Counted from the stretch's first letter, positions 8,288 through 17,578 are shown. The stretch is DNA of 64,000 nucleotides from AP-15 sp963790875 (GCA_963790875.1 CAWBQT010000016.1:806001-870000); one strand, 5' to 3'. Notes: generated by a model not told the origin, from the sequence alone. Made by a program: numbers and translations.

Positions 8288-9373
8288 TCACGCGTCGTCG
8301 AACACCGAACGGTAGTCGAGGTCATAGCCGAAGGCGCGCGGCCCGACATGCTCGATCCCCTTCGCGGTCAGGAAGACTGGCGGCGCCGGCAACGCCACGA
8401 CCGACACGCGCCGGCCATAGCCGATCGTTTCGGTGCCGAAGGCCTCGCCGGAGACGCTGTCGAGCACGCAGATCAGATCGGGCGACATAGCGAGTGGCCG
8501 GCCATCGCGCCAGGCCACGACCCATTCGTTCTGGAAGGCGATTTCGAGCCGAGCGCCGCGGTCATCGTCGAGCCCTTCGATCACCGCCCGGCCGCGCAGA
8601 AACCCCTCGGTCGTGCGCCTCGCGACATCGACGACCTTGCCGCGGAAGAGCAGCCTACCCTGCGCCTCGTCGAGGATCGAGGCGACTGGGTCTTCGTGCC
8701 GGCGCTGCGCGTCGCGCACCCGGCGGCCGATGCCGATCGCCTTCGTTACGGTGCAATGAATTCCCCAATCCCTGACTTCTCGGCCGGTGCGCGGGGCTTT
8801 GCAGGTCGACGCGATCGAGCCCATCTCGACGCAGATCTTGCGGCTCGCCCGCTCCATCCACTTCCAGTTCGGCACCTTGCTGACCACCGCCTCGATGCCG
8901 CGCGGGTCGTAGAGGACACAAGGATAGGGGCGCAGCCCGCCGACCGCGACGCTCGTCATCTGCGCCTCTGGATAAGCGCGCCCCATCGTGTCGGCGTCGA
9001 CCACCGGGATCCCGAGATGGGCCGCCGCCATCAATGGCTGGATGCCGTTGCCGCCACCGATTTCGAGGGCCATCACGGCGCGGAATTGGCTGCCCAGCAG
9101 TTCCTGCTGGAGCTCGACCGCGCGGGCGATGTTGCGGCTGTCGGCGAGCCGTTCCTGCCCGACAAGCGGTGCCCCCATGTTGGAGACGACGGCGACCCAA
9201 TCCGCATCATCGAGGTCGCCGGGCGGTAGCAGCCTGACACGGTGTCCGAGGGCGTAGAGCCGGCGCATGTTGAGCAGGCCGAGATACGGGCTGCCGCCGC
9301 CGCCGGTGCCGAGCACCCAGGCGCCGACCGCCAAGGCCTCGATGTCGTCGAGGCTGATCTCTGCTGCCGCCAT
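8288..9373 (-). CDS. DUF917 family protein (hydantoin-pathway partner)
   Basis: This 361-residue protein begins ISLDDIEALAVGAWVLGTGGGGSPY, the hallmark of DUF917, whose members include S-methylthiohydantoin desulfurases. Further conserved stretches are ALEIGGGNGIQPLMAAAHL, VVDADTMGRAYPEAQM and the ETIGYGRRVSVVALPAPP tail. Family genes usually sit next to a roughly 520-residue hyuA, as on this strand, so a role in processing a hydantoin-like compound is likely. The chemistry is not established for this member. It is divergent from pyrE, with about 157 bases between. Confidence 0.88.
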   Translation of the reverse strand: MAAAEISLDDIEALAVGAWVLGTGGGGSPYLGLLNMRRLYALGHRVRLLPPGDLDDADWVAVVSNMGAPLVGQERLADSRNIARAVELQQELLGSQFRAVMALEIGGGNGIQPLMAAAHLGIPVVDADTMGRAYPEAQMTSVAVGGLRPYPCVLYDPRGIEAVVSKVPNWKWMERASRKICVEMGSIASTCKAPRTGREVRDWGIHCTVTKAIGIGRRVRDAQRRHEDPVASILDEAQGRLLFRGKVVDVARRTTEGFLRGRAVIEGLDDDRGARLEIAFQNEWVVAWRDGRPLAMSPDLICVLDSVSGEAFGTETIGYGRRVSVVALPAPPVFLTAKGIEHVGPRAFGYDLDYRSVFDDA

Positions 9374-9530
9374 CGCGCGAGCCTACGCGGCGGCGCTTCC
9401 GACGGCAACGCCGCGCCGGCGTTCAACTCTTGTCTCGCCACCCGGTTGCGGCTTATTCCAGAAACGGCGATCGGGATCGGGTGCCGGTGGCGCCGCCCTC
9501 TTTGCGGCGGGCGCACGGGAGAACAGTGCC

Positions 9531-10112
9531 ATGGAGCAACCGTCGGGCAATGAGATTGCCGGCAAGAAGCAGGAATTGCTGGCGATCATCCGCCGGCGAT
9601 CGCTGTTGCAGAACCGCGACTTCGCGCTTTCTTCGGGACGGACGAGCAATTTCTTTTTCGATATGAAGCGGACGATATTCGATCCGCAGGCGGCGCCGCT
9701 GCTCGCCGATCTCTTATTCGACCGGATCAAGGATGAGGCCGTCGACTGCATCGGCGGCCTCGAAACCGGGGCTATCCCGATCGTCGCCCTCCTCTGCGCG
9801 CGCAGCTGGCCGGAAAAGCCGCTCAGGGGATTCTTCGTGCGCAAAGAGATGAAGGGCCACGGCACCGATCAGCGTGTCGACGGGCTCCTCGACAACGGCG
9901 CGCGGGTCATCCTCTTCGAGGACGTGACGACGACCGGCGGCTCGGCGATGCAGGCGGTCGCCGCGGCGCGCGGGCAAGGCTGCACGATCGTCAAGGTGAT
10001 CAGCGTCGTCGATCGGCTCGAGGGGGCGGCGGAAAGTTTCCGGCAAGCCGGAATCCCATTCGAGTCCTTGTTTACGTGGCGCGACTTCGGCCGAGAAGCG
10101 TCGGCTGCGTGA
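9531..10112 (+). CDS. pyrE: Orotate phosphoribosyltransferase
   Basis: The predicted protein has 193 residues. The PRPP-binding motif LFEDVTTTGGSAMQAV is near the C-terminus, and FALSSGRTSNFFFDMK is the conserved substrate loop near the N-terminus. It transfers phosphoribose to orotate to give OMP in de novo pyrimidine synthesis. The ATG follows GGGAGAA at good spacing. The frame is open upstream, but those residues overlap the DUF917 start region and are not family-like. It lies about 90 bases before def and may be transcribed with it. Confidence 0.95.
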   Translation: MEQPSGNEIAGKKQELLAIIRRRSLLQNRDFALSSGRTSNFFFDMKRTIFDPQAAPLLADLLFDRIKDEAVDCIGGLETGAIPIVALLCARSWPEKPLRGFFVRKEMKGHGTDQRVDGLLDNGARVILFEDVTTTGGSAMQAVAAARGQGCTIVKVISVVDRLEGAAESFRQAGIPFESLFTWRDFGREASAA

Positions 10113-10203
10113 TCTGGCGGAGTATGGCCTATCGATCGAACCGGCCGTGAGCGCCGAGACGTTGACCTTCGGGGGCTCCCGGCCTACCTAGAATCCCCGT
10201 AAA

Positions 10204-10728
10204 ATGGCGATGCTCACGATTCTCACCGCCCCCGATCCGCGGCTCAAGCTCAAGGCGCGGCCCGTCGCCGCAGTCGACGACAAGGTCAGGCGGCTGATGG
10301 ACGACATGCTCGAGACGATGCGCGCCTCGCTCGGGATCGGTCTCGCGGCGCCGCAGGTCGGTGTGGCAAGCCGGGTCATCGTGCTCGACGTCGCGCGCGA
10401 GGGAGAGGAGCCTCAGCCGATGCGGCTTGCCAACCCCGAGATCCTCTGGCGGTCGGAGGAGTTGGCGACCAACAGCGAGGGCTGCCTGTCGGTACCTGAG
10501 CATTATGCCGATGTGACCCGCCCGGCCGAGATCCGGCTGCGCTATCTCGATTACGAGAACGAAATTCGCGAATTGCACGCCAAGGGGCTGCTCGCCACCT
10601 GCTTGCAGCACGAGATCGAACATCTCGACGGCATTCTCTTCGTCGACCATCTGTCCCTGGTCAAGCGCGGAATGATCCTGCGCAAGCTCGCCAAAGCGAA
10701 GCGCAGCCGGGAGCCCGCTGTCGCCTGA
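10204..10728 (+). CDS. def: Peptide deformylase
   Basis: All three deformylase motifs are present in this 174-residue protein: GIGLAAPQVG, EGCLSVPEHYA (metal-binding Cys) and LQHEIEHLDGILF (HExxH). It removes the N-formyl group from nascent proteins using Fe2+. The start is ATG at 10204, with a second ATG two codons later. It lies directly upstream of fmt, the usual def-fmt pairing, since one enzyme adds and the other removes the formyl group. Confidence 0.96.
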   Translation: MAMLTILTAPDPRLKLKARPVAAVDDKVRRLMDDMLETMRASLGIGLAAPQVGVASRVIVLDVAREGEEPQPMRLANPEILWRSEELATNSEGCLSVPEHYADVTRPAEIRLRYLDYENEIRELHAKGLLATCLQHEIEHLDGILFVDHLSLVKRGMILRKLAKAKRSREPAVA

Positions 10729-10766
10729 GCGCCGGACCCCCAATCCGCTTCGCCGACCCGCAGGGC

Positions 10767-11765
10767 ATGAAATCGCGTCGCGCCGCCGATTTGTCCGCCC
10801 AGGCTGATCCGGACGGCAACGTGCGCGACCTCGTCTTCATGGGGACGCCGGCCTTCGCCGCGGCGATCCTCGGCGCGCTGATCGATGCCGGACATGCGAT
10901 CCGCGCCGTCTATACCCAGCCGTCGCGCCCGGCCGGGCGCGGCCACCGTCTGCAACCCTCGCCGGTGCAGCGTCTCGCCGCGAGTCATGGGCTGGTCCTG
11001 CGCGTGCCGGCGAGTCTGCGCGATGCCGCCACGCAGGCCGAGTTTGCCGCCTTCGGTGCCGATGCCGGGATCGTCGCCGCCTATGGGTTGATCCTGCCGG
11101 CGCCGATGCTGACCGCCCCGCGTCTCGGCTGTCTCAACGTGCATGCCTCGCTGCTGCCGCGCTGGCGCGGTGCGGCCCCGGTGCAGCGCGCGCTGCTGGC
11201 AGGTGATCGCGAGACCGGGATAACGATCATGCAGATGGCTGAAGGGCTCGATACCGGCGCGATCCTGTTGCAACGGGTGCTGCCGATCGCGCCGGGAGCG
11301 ACGGCCACGTCGCTGACCGAGGCCCTCGCGGCGCTCGGTGGCCGGCTGATCGTCGAGGCGCTCGCCGCCGCGGGGCAGGGCCGGCTCGTGCCGCGACCGC
11401 AGCCGGAGGAGGGCGCCACCTACGCGCGCAAGATCGGCCGCGACGAGGCCCGTCTCGATTGGCGGCTGCCGGCCGCCGAACTCGAGCGCTGCGTGCGCGC
11501 TTTCGACCCGCGGCCCGGTGCCTTTTTCGACCATCAGGGCGAGCCTGTCCGGGTGCTTGCCGCGGCGGTTGTCGCGCCGGGCGGCCTTGCCGCGATGCCG
11601 GGAACCGTGCTCGACGAGCGGCCGGCGATCGCCTGCGGCGCCGGCATCTTGCGACTGCTGCGCCTGCAGCGGCCCGGTCGGACGGTCCTCGATGCGGCCG
11701 ATTTTCTGCGCGGCTATCCGATTCCGCCTGGCACCCGACTGCCATGCCGCGCTATCGGCTCCTGA
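10767..11765 (+). CDS. fmt: Methionyl-tRNA formyltransferase
   Basis: The core begins LVFMGTPAFAAAILGALI and contains NVHASLLPRWRGAAPVQRAL with the catalytic Asn/His, plus an OB-fold-like C-terminal domain (YARKIGRDEARLDW). The ATG used here gives 332 residues. A GTG at 10821 would give 314 residues and a more usual N-terminus, and the sequence does not decide between them. It formylates initiator Met-tRNA with 10-formyl-THF. The 3' end overlaps truA by 22 bases, so def-fmt-truA reads as an operon. Confidence 0.95.
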   Translation: MKSRRAADLSAQADPDGNVRDLVFMGTPAFAAAILGALIDAGHAIRAVYTQPSRPAGRGHRLQPSPVQRLAASHGLVLRVPASLRDAATQAEFAAFGADAGIVAAYGLILPAPMLTAPRLGCLNVHASLLPRWRGAAPVQRALLAGDRETGITIMQMAEGLDTGAILLQRVLPIAPGATATSLTEALAALGGRLIVEALAAAGQGRLVPRPQPEEGATYARKIGRDEARLDWRLPAAELERCVRAFDPRPGAFFDHQGEPVRVLAAAVVAPGGLAAMPGTVLDERPAIACGAGILRLLRLQRPGRTVLDAADFLRGYPIPPGTRLPCRAIGS

Positions 11766-12487
11766 TCGAATATGACGGGACCGGGCTCTGCGGCTGGCAG
11801 CGGCAGGCGAACGGGCCGTCGGTGCAGCAGGCGCTCGAGACTGCGGTCGAGAAATTCTGCGGCCAACAGGTCACCGTGTTTGGCGCCGGGCGCACCGATG
11901 CCGGAGTGCATGCGCTGGGCCAGAGGGCGCATCTCGACCTCAAGCGCGAGACCTCGGGCGAGGTCTTGCGCAGCGCTCTCAATCACCATCTGCGGCCGCT
12001 TGCGATCAGCGTGCTCGCCGCCGAGCGCGCGCCCGCGGATTTCGATGCGCGGCTCTCGGCGATATCGCGCGTCTATCGCTATCGCATCCTGAACCGGCGG
12101 GCGCCGGCGGCGCTCGACCGCCACCGGGTCTGGCATGTGGCGCCGCAGCTCGACGTCGAGGCGATGCAAGAGGGCGCCCGGCATCTCGTCGGCCGACACG
12201 ATTTCTCGACCTTCCGCGACTCGCTGTGCCAGGCAAAATCGCCGATCAAGACCCTCGACCACCTCGAAGTGAGCCGGGTCGGCGACGAGATTCGGATTGA
12301 GGCGCGGGCCCGTTCGTTTCTGCACCATCAGGTGCGCAACATGGCCGGAACCTTGAAGCTTGTGGGACTCGGCCGCTGGCCGCCGCAGGCGGTCGCCCTG
12401 GCGCTCGCCGCTCGCGACCGCCGCGCCGGCGGACCGACCGCTCCGCCGGAGGGTCTTTTCCTCGTCGAAATCCGCTACCGCACGTAG
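11744..12487 (+). CDS. truA: tRNA pseudouridine(38-40) synthase
   Basis: This 247-residue protein begins MPRYRLLIEYDGTGLCGWQR. The catalytic aspartate lies in FGAGRTDAGVHALGQ, and the later motifs VYRYRILN, HDFSTFRD and FLHHQVRNMAGTLKLVG are intact. It isomerises uridines 38-40 of tRNA anticodon arms. The start lies inside fmt, showing translational coupling. The stop overlaps the convergent exoD-like gene by 13 bases. Confidence 0.95.
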   Translation: MPRYRLLIEYDGTGLCGWQRQANGPSVQQALETAVEKFCGQQVTVFGAGRTDAGVHALGQRAHLDLKRETSGEVLRSALNHHLRPLAISVLAAERAPADFDARLSAISRVYRYRILNRRAPAALDRHRVWHVAPQLDVEAMQEGARHLVGRHDFSTFRDSLCQAKSPIKTLDHLEVSRVGDEIRIEARARSFLHHQVRNMAGTLKLVGLGRWPPQAVALALAARDRRAGGPTAPPEGLFLVEIRYRT

Positions 12488-13092
12488 CCAAGGAGGCGGC
12501 TCGCGGCGGCGACCCCGACGCCGACCAGCAGCGCATTCCAGAGGCAGGCGAGCGTGCCGAGGACGAGGCCCGAGATCAATGCCCGGCTGTCGCGTTCGAT
12601 CAGGCCGAGCGCCACGACCGTGATTGCTACCGCAATCGGCAGATTGCCGAGCGGAATCGGCATCGCCAACACCAGTCCGTAAAGGATCAGCGCGAGCCCG
12701 GGCAGCCGCCGGCCCGGGCCTTGCGTCAGCCAGCCCGGCCGCGGCCCGAGCCAGCGCTCGAGCCGGTCGAGAAGCGGCGCAGTCCGGGCGACGAGGCCGA
12801 CAAAGCGGTGCCTCCCGAGAGACCACTCGCGCACCAAGCGCGGCAGTCGCGGATGGTCGCGGCCGCATGCCATCTGCAGGCCGAGCCACGCGATCGGCAA
12901 TGCCATCAGCGCCGAGATGCCGGGCATTGTGGGTCCCGGCAACGCGTTCGGCAGGGCGAGGCACAATACGGCAATGCCGATGCCGCGCTCCTGCAGCGCC
13001 GCCGTCACATCGCCGAGGCTGACACGCTCCGGTGCCGTTTCGGCGAGCCTTCTCAGCAGCGCCGAGGCGCGCGCCCGATGATCGATCGACAC
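12475..13092 (-). CDS. ExoD family exopolysaccharide-synthesis membrane protein
   Basis: This 205-residue protein matches the ExoD family, with the N-terminal cytoplasmic segment LGDVTAALQERGIGIAVLCLALPNALPGP and four or so hydrophobic segments. ExoD was found as an exopolysaccharide/alkali-tolerance locus in rhizobia; its biochemical function is unknown. The start is GTG. It follows the next upstream membrane protein by 10 bases, so the two are likely co-transcribed, and its 3' end overlaps truA. Confidence 0.85.
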   Translation of the reverse strand: MSIDHRARASALLRRLAETAPERVSLGDVTAALQERGIGIAVLCLALPNALPGPTMPGISALMALPIAWLGLQMACGRDHPRLPRLVREWSLGRHRFVGLVARTAPLLDRLERWLGPRPGWLTQGPGRRLPGLALILYGLVLAMPIPLGNLPIAVAITVVALGLIERDSRALISGLVLGTLACLWNALLVGVGVAAASRLLGYVR

Positions 13093-13102
13093 AATCAGCG
13101 GC

Positions 13103-13678
13103 TCAGTAAAGGCTGCCCGAAGCCCAGTCGATCAGCGCGCCGAGCACGAGATCGACGAGGACGACGAGTGCCGCCGCCGAACGCGTCGTGTCGAGTGCGA
13201 CGCGGGCTAGATACCACTCGAAGCCAAGAACCAAGGCGGCAGCGCCGATCGCAAGCGCCTGGACGGCGGCCGAGTTCGCCGGCCCGCCTGCCGACACGAG
13301 TCCGACGACGACGAACAGCATGCTCTGCGGCAGCTGGTACCAATTATACGGAACCATGAAGTCGAAAAGGCGGCTCGACCGACCGATCCAGCGCGTTACG
13401 CTCAACATCACGAGCGGGAAGGCGGTCCACGAGATGATATAGCCGATCGTCTCGACCGTCACGATGCGCAGGCCGCCGGCGTTCTGCCAGTTGGCCGCGG
13501 CAACCCGCATCATCAGCAGAACGAGGTAGAGCGGGTACGAGAGAAAGGCGGCGCGGAACGAACGCCAGAACCCCTCGACCGAGCGGTCGAAGCAGGCGAG
13601 CCCGCCGCGGTCGCCGTGCGCCAGCCGCCACAGCCCGGCGAGCGCGAAACGCGCCTCGAGCCACGCCGTCATGCCCAT
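13103..13678 (-). CDS. Conserved inner-membrane protein, unknown function
   Basis: The 191 residues contain about four predicted membrane segments (AAFLSYPLYLVLLMMRV, then IISWTAFPLVMLSV, SMLFVVVGLVSAG, and a hydrophobic C-terminal stretch) with conserved aromatic PYNWYQLPQ between them. It resembles alphaproteobacterial hypothetical membrane proteins, but I recognise no functional motif. The start is ATG at 13678; an in-frame ATG lies two codons in. It heads a two-gene unit with the exoD-like gene. Confidence 0.75.
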   Translation of the reverse strand: MGMTAWLEARFALAGLWRLAHGDRGGLACFDRSVEGFWRSFRAAFLSYPLYLVLLMMRVAAANWQNAGGLRIVTVETIGYIISWTAFPLVMLSVTRWIGRSSRLFDFMVPYNWYQLPQSMLFVVVGLVSAGGPANSAAVQALAIGAAALVLGFEWYLARVALDTTRSAAALVVLVDLVLGALIDWASGSLY

Positions 13679-13754
13679 CGAATACCCGCCAACCGGTCAC
13701 AGCCCAACGGAAGATGGTTCAACCCGATCGGACTCTTGCGGAAATTTCGTCGGG

Positions 13755-14969
13755 TTAGAACCGGCTCGGCAACTCGCCGGCCCGGACTTTATCGACCGCC
13801 GCCGTCATGACAGCGGCGAAGGGGAAAAAGAGATCGAGGAAATTGCGATAGATCTCGGTCAGTGCAGCGAGGTCGGCCAGGTTCACCCGCTCGTCGGCCT
13901 TGTGCATCGTCTGCCCGACGAGGCCGAATTCGGCGAGTGGACAGCAGGCCTGGATGAAACGAGCGTCGGAAGTGCCGCCGGTCGTGCTGAGCTCAGGCGT
14001 CCGGCCGGTCACCCGGCGAATCGCCACGCTCAGCGCGTCGCTGACCGCGCCCGGCGGCACCAGAAACAATTCGCCGCTTACCGTCACGTCGAGCGTGTAA
14101 TCGCCGCCGATCTCGCCGACCTGCGCCGCCAGCCAGCGCCGCAAGGTCTCGCCGGTCCAGCGATCGTTGAAGCGGATATTGAACACCGCGCGCGCCTCGC
14201 CCGGGATCACGTTCGCCGCCGGATTGCCGATGTCGATCGTCGCGACTTGCAATGTCGAGGGCTGAAAATGCGCCGAACCCCGATCGAGTTCGGCCACGGT
14301 CAGAGAATGCAGCATGCGAACGAGGCGATGCGCCGCGTTGTCGGCCAGCTGTGGATAGGCGGTGTGGCCCTGCACGCCGCGCACGGTAAGCCGGCCGGTC
14401 AGGCTGCCGCGCCGCCCGATCTTGATCATGTCGCCGAGAGCCGCGGCGCTCGTCGGCTCGCCGACGACACAGGCATCGAGCGGCTCGCCGCGGCGCGCCA
14501 GCCAGTCGAGCACCTGCTTCGTGCCGTTCTCGGCGGCACCCTCTTCGTCGCCGGTGATCAGGAGGCTGATCGAGCCGGCAAAGCCGGCGCTACGCTCGCC
14601 GAGAAAGCGCTGGGCGGCGCAGATGAAGGCAGCGATCGCCCCCTTCATGTCGACGGCACCGCGGCCGTAAAGCATGCCGTCGCGAAAGGCGCCGGCGAAT
14701 GGCGCGGACGACCAGGCCTCGGCCGGACCCGGCGGCACCACGTCGGTGTGGCCGGCAAAGCACAAATTCGGCCGACCGGTGCCAAAGCGGGCGTAGAGAT
14801 TGTGCACTTTGCCGTCGCCGCCGCCGAAGGCCAGGCGGTGGCAAGCGAACCCCAGCTCCGCGAGCGCCGCGGCGACGATATCGAGCGCGCCTTCGTCCTT
14901 CGGGGTCACGCTCGGCCGGCGGATCAGCTCGGCGGCGAGGACCGCCGGGTCGAAAGTCGTGTTGCTCAT
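13755..14969 (-). CDS. dapE: Succinyl-diaminopimelate desuccinylase
   Basis: The chosen start MSNTTFDPAVLAAELIRRPS gives 404 residues, a little longer than typical DapE (375-390). Metal-site and catalytic motifs of the M20 family are present: FAGHTDVVPPG, GRGAVDMKG, LLITGDEEG and STTGGTSDARFI. It hydrolyses N-succinyl-LL-diaminopimelate to LL-DAP and succinate in lysine/peptidoglycan synthesis. The ATG overlaps the dapD stop by 4 bases, giving a coupled dapD-dapE operon. About 15-20 extra residues at the C-terminus are unusual but in frame. Confidence 0.95.
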   Translation of the reverse strand: MSNTTFDPAVLAAELIRRPSVTPKDEGALDIVAAALAELGFACHRLAFGGGDGKVHNLYARFGTGRPNLCFAGHTDVVPPGPAEAWSSAPFAGAFRDGMLYGRGAVDMKGAIAAFICAAQRFLGERSAGFAGSISLLITGDEEGAAENGTKQVLDWLARRGEPLDACVVGEPTSAAALGDMIKIGRRGSLTGRLTVRGVQGHTAYPQLADNAAHRLVRMLHSLTVAELDRGSAHFQPSTLQVATIDIGNPAANVIPGEARAVFNIRFNDRWTGETLRRWLAAQVGEIGGDYTLDVTVSGELFLVPPGAVSDALSVAIRRVTGRTPELSTTGGTSDARFIQACCPLAEFGLVGQTMHKADERVNLADLAALTEIYRNFLDLFFPFAAVMTAAVDKVRAGELPSRF

Positions 14970-15826
14970 TCGCGCAGCAGTTCGTTGATCGCGGTCCGGG
15001 CGCGGGTCTGCGCATCGACGGTCTTGACGATCACCGCGCAATAAAGGCTGGGGCCGGGGCCGCCGTCGGGCAGCCGCCTGCCGGGCAGCGAACCGGGGAC
15101 GACGACCGAATAGGCCGGCACGCGACCCATATGGATAGCGCCGGTGTCGCGGTCGACGATTTTCGTCGTCGCGCCGATGAAAGTTCCCATCGCCAAGACC
15201 GCCCCTTCCTCGACGACGACGCCTTCGACGACCTCACTGCGCGCGCCGATGAAGCAATTGTCTTCGATGATAACCGGTTCGGCCTGCAGCGGTTCGAGCA
15301 CGCCGCCGATGCCGACCCCGCCGGAAAGGTGGCAATTGGCCCCGATTTGGGCGCAGGAGCCGACCGTCGCCCAAGTGTCGACCATCGTGCCCGCGCCGAC
15401 ATGGGCTCCGACGTTGACGAAGCTCGGCATCAAGACGACGTTCGGGGCGATAAAGGCGGAATGGCGCACGATCGCGCCGGGCACGGCACGGAAGCCGGCG
15501 GCGCGAAACCGGTTCGCCGACCAGCCGGCGAATTTCGACGGGACCTTGTCCCACCATTTGGCAGCGCCGCGCTCGGGATCGACCGGACCACCCGGTATCT
15601 CGGCCATGTCGTTGAGGCGGAACGATAACAGCACCGCCTTTTTCAGCCATTGATGCACCCGCCAACCGGCGACCTCTTTCTCGGCGACACGAAACCGGCC
15701 GCTGTCGAGCCCGTCGAGCGCAGCGTCGACCGCCTCGCGCCACGGCCCGGCCGTCGCCGGCGTGATCTTGTCGCGCGCTTCCCAGGCGGCGTCGAGGGTG
15801 GCGGCGAGATCGGCCTCGGTCGGCAT
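14966..15826 (-). CDS. dapD: 2,3,4,5-tetrahydropyridine-2,6-dicarboxylate N-succinyltransferase
   Basis: This 286-residue protein has an N-terminal helical domain (MPTEADLAATLDAAWEARD) and a left-handed beta-helix made of hexapeptide repeats (APNVVLMPSFVNVGAHVGAG, then GVGIGGVLEP). The conserved GAIHMGRVPAYSVVVPGSLP tail follows. It transfers succinyl from succinyl-CoA to tetrahydrodipicolinate. The frame remains open upstream, but family alignment supports this ATG. It is first in the dapDE unit and divergent from the HpaB-like gene. Confidence 0.96.
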   Translation of the reverse strand: MPTEADLAATLDAAWEARDKITPATAGPWREAVDAALDGLDSGRFRVAEKEVAGWRVHQWLKKAVLLSFRLNDMAEIPGGPVDPERGAAKWWDKVPSKFAGWSANRFRAAGFRAVPGAIVRHSAFIAPNVVLMPSFVNVGAHVGAGTMVDTWATVGSCAQIGANCHLSGGVGIGGVLEPLQAEPVIIEDNCFIGARSEVVEGVVVEEGAVLAMGTFIGATTKIVDRDTGAIHMGRVPAYSVVVPGSLPGRRLPDGGPGPSLYCAVIVKTVDAQTRARTAINELLRE

Positions 15827-15961
15827 GGCGTTCTCAAGTCTGGCAGCTGGGCGCCCGCACCATGATCGACCCCGCCCCAGGGTGTCAACCGAGCCTGGGT
15901 GGCGGTATCGTGCGCGGCGCCGGCCGATGTTTTCGTTTGGCCGGCGGAATGAGGGGTCAGG

Positions 15962-17449
15962 ATGCGCACCGGCGCCGACTACCGCGAGGGATTGCGCGAC
16001 GGGCGCAATGTCTGGGTCATGGGCGAGGGGAAGATCGCGGACGTTACGACACATCCGGCGACGCGTGCGATGGTCGACGAATACGCCCGCTGGTACGACC
16101 TTCATCTCGATCCGGCGTGGCAAGATGTCCTGTTGTCGGCGCAAGAGGTTGAAGGGGAGCGAGTGCCGTGGGCCTATGTCGCGCCGCGGCGGGTCGAAGA
16201 TCTCCTCGGCATGGGCCGCTCCTTCGCCAAGACGATCTTCCTCTCCGCCGGCAACATCACCCACACCCCGGCTTACGGCAATCTGATCGCGCTCGGCGTC
16301 GCGACGGCGGTGGCGGCGCTCGACCTCTCCGCCGAATGGACCGCCGCGGCCTTCGCCTATCGCGATGAGATCGCCCGTACAGGGCGCTTTCTGACCTTTT
16401 GCGGCGGCGCCCCGATCATCGGCCAGCGCCTGCGGCCCGACCCGGCGGCGCGGGTCGCGCTGACCTTGCGTCGCGAAACGGATGCCGGGATCGCGATTTC
16501 GGGTAGGCTCGGCATGCATACGAGCCCGGCCTTTGCCGAAGACGTCTATGTCGGCGGCCTTTCCGGGATCGATATCGGCGGCCATCGCGCCAGCTTCATC
16601 CTGCCGGTCGCGGCACCTGGTGTCACGGTGCTGTGCCGGCAGCCGGCGGCGCGCAGCGCGAACGCGTTTGCTGCGCCGCTATCCGGACGCTTCGACGAGC
16701 TCGACGGGCAGATGTGGCTCGATGAGGTGTTCATCCCGCGGGATCGCGTGTTCTTCGCCGACACTACGCCTGAGGCGATCCCGCGCTGGCTGCGCTGGCA
16801 CCACCTTTATGGCTGGCTGGCGAAGGCGGAATTCACCCTCGGCCTGGCCTTGGCGCTCAGCGACGCGATGGGCCTCGCCCGGCACGAGCCGACCATCGAA
16901 TACCTGGTCGATCTCGTCGCCCCAGTGCAGACCGTGCGCAGCTGCCTGACGGCCGCCGAGCACGAACCCGATTTCACGAGCACCGGCCATTGCTTCCCGC
17001 AGCATGCCCATCTCGCAGCGGGCGGCATTGCTCTTTTCAAGGCCCGCCAGCGCATCTCCGAGATCCTGCGGATATTGCCGGGCTCGTCGCTCGTCGTCGC
17101 CCCGACCGATCGGGACCTCGCCGATCCTGAGCTCGCGCAAGGGCTCGAAGACGCATTCGGCGGCGGTGGCTATAGCGCATTGCAGCGGGCGGCGCTGCTG
17201 CAGCTCGCCGCCGACCATGTCTCCTCGGCGCTTGACGGGCGCGAATTGGCGTTCGAATTGCACGCGAGCGGCGGCATGCCGAACTGGCGGCACTGGCTGC
17301 GCCGCAATTTTCAGGATTACAATGCGCTGGCTAATGCGGTAGCGGGTGCCCTCGGTCTGCAGATGCCCGAAATCAACCTCGACGCGATCCGCACCGCCCC
17401 CATCGCTCCCCGCCGCGCCACTTCCCCGCCCGCCGGCGGGAGCCGGTAG
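15962..17449 (+). CDS. 4-hydroxyphenylacetate 3-hydroxylase (HpaB) family oxygenase
   Basis: This 495-residue protein has the full HpaB layout. The N-terminus is MRTGADYREGLRDGRNVWVM, followed by an acyl-CoA-dehydrogenase-like helical core and AGNITHTPAYGN-type loops, with VGGLSGIDIGGHRASFILPV near the middle. Enzymes of this family use reduced FAD supplied by a separate reductase to hydroxylate phenols. No reductase gene is adjacent. The nearest neighbour is a broken amine oxidase, so a joint aromatic-amine route is possible but speculative. The exact substrate is unknown. The ATG follows GAGGGGTCAGG. Confidence 0.88.
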   Translation: MRTGADYREGLRDGRNVWVMGEGKIADVTTHPATRAMVDEYARWYDLHLDPAWQDVLLSAQEVEGERVPWAYVAPRRVEDLLGMGRSFAKTIFLSAGNITHTPAYGNLIALGVATAVAALDLSAEWTAAAFAYRDEIARTGRFLTFCGGAPIIGQRLRPDPAARVALTLRRETDAGIAISGRLGMHTSPAFAEDVYVGGLSGIDIGGHRASFILPVAAPGVTVLCRQPAARSANAFAAPLSGRFDELDGQMWLDEVFIPRDRVFFADTTPEAIPRWLRWHHLYGWLAKAEFTLGLALALSDAMGLARHEPTIEYLVDLVAPVQTVRSCLTAAEHEPDFTSTGHCFPQHAHLAAGGIALFKARQRISEILRILPGSSLVVAPTDRDLADPELAQGLEDAFGGGGYSALQRAALLQLAADHVSSALDGRELAFELHASGGMPNWRHWLRRNFQDYNALANAVAGALGLQMPEINLDAIRTAPIAPRRATSPPAGGSR

Positions 17450-17550
17450 TGTAGCGCCCTCCCTGATCTCGGTCACAGACGACCGGCGAGGCCATTCGCC
17501 GGTCAGGCGATCGGCGGAGTTAATCCCCAGGCAATAAAAGGCGCGTTCAT

Positions 17551-17578
17551 GATCCCCGCTCTCGCAAGAGCAGGGATC
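17551..17578 (+). promoter_or_regulatory. Strong hairpin in the leader of the amine oxidase gene
   Basis: GATCCCCGCTCT pairs with AGAGCAGGGATC through 11 of 12 positions, with a CGCA loop. It ends about 15 bases before the amine oxidase ATG, with the GAAGGGG ribosome site just after it. There is no U-tract, so it is not a standard terminator. It could be an mRNA leader structure or a protein-binding palindrome. Confidence 0.4.

Noticed and set aside
15827..16585. Upstream extension of dapD on the minus strand
   Set aside because: It lies opposite the start of the HpaB-like gene and is not conserved; the ATG at 15826 matches the family.
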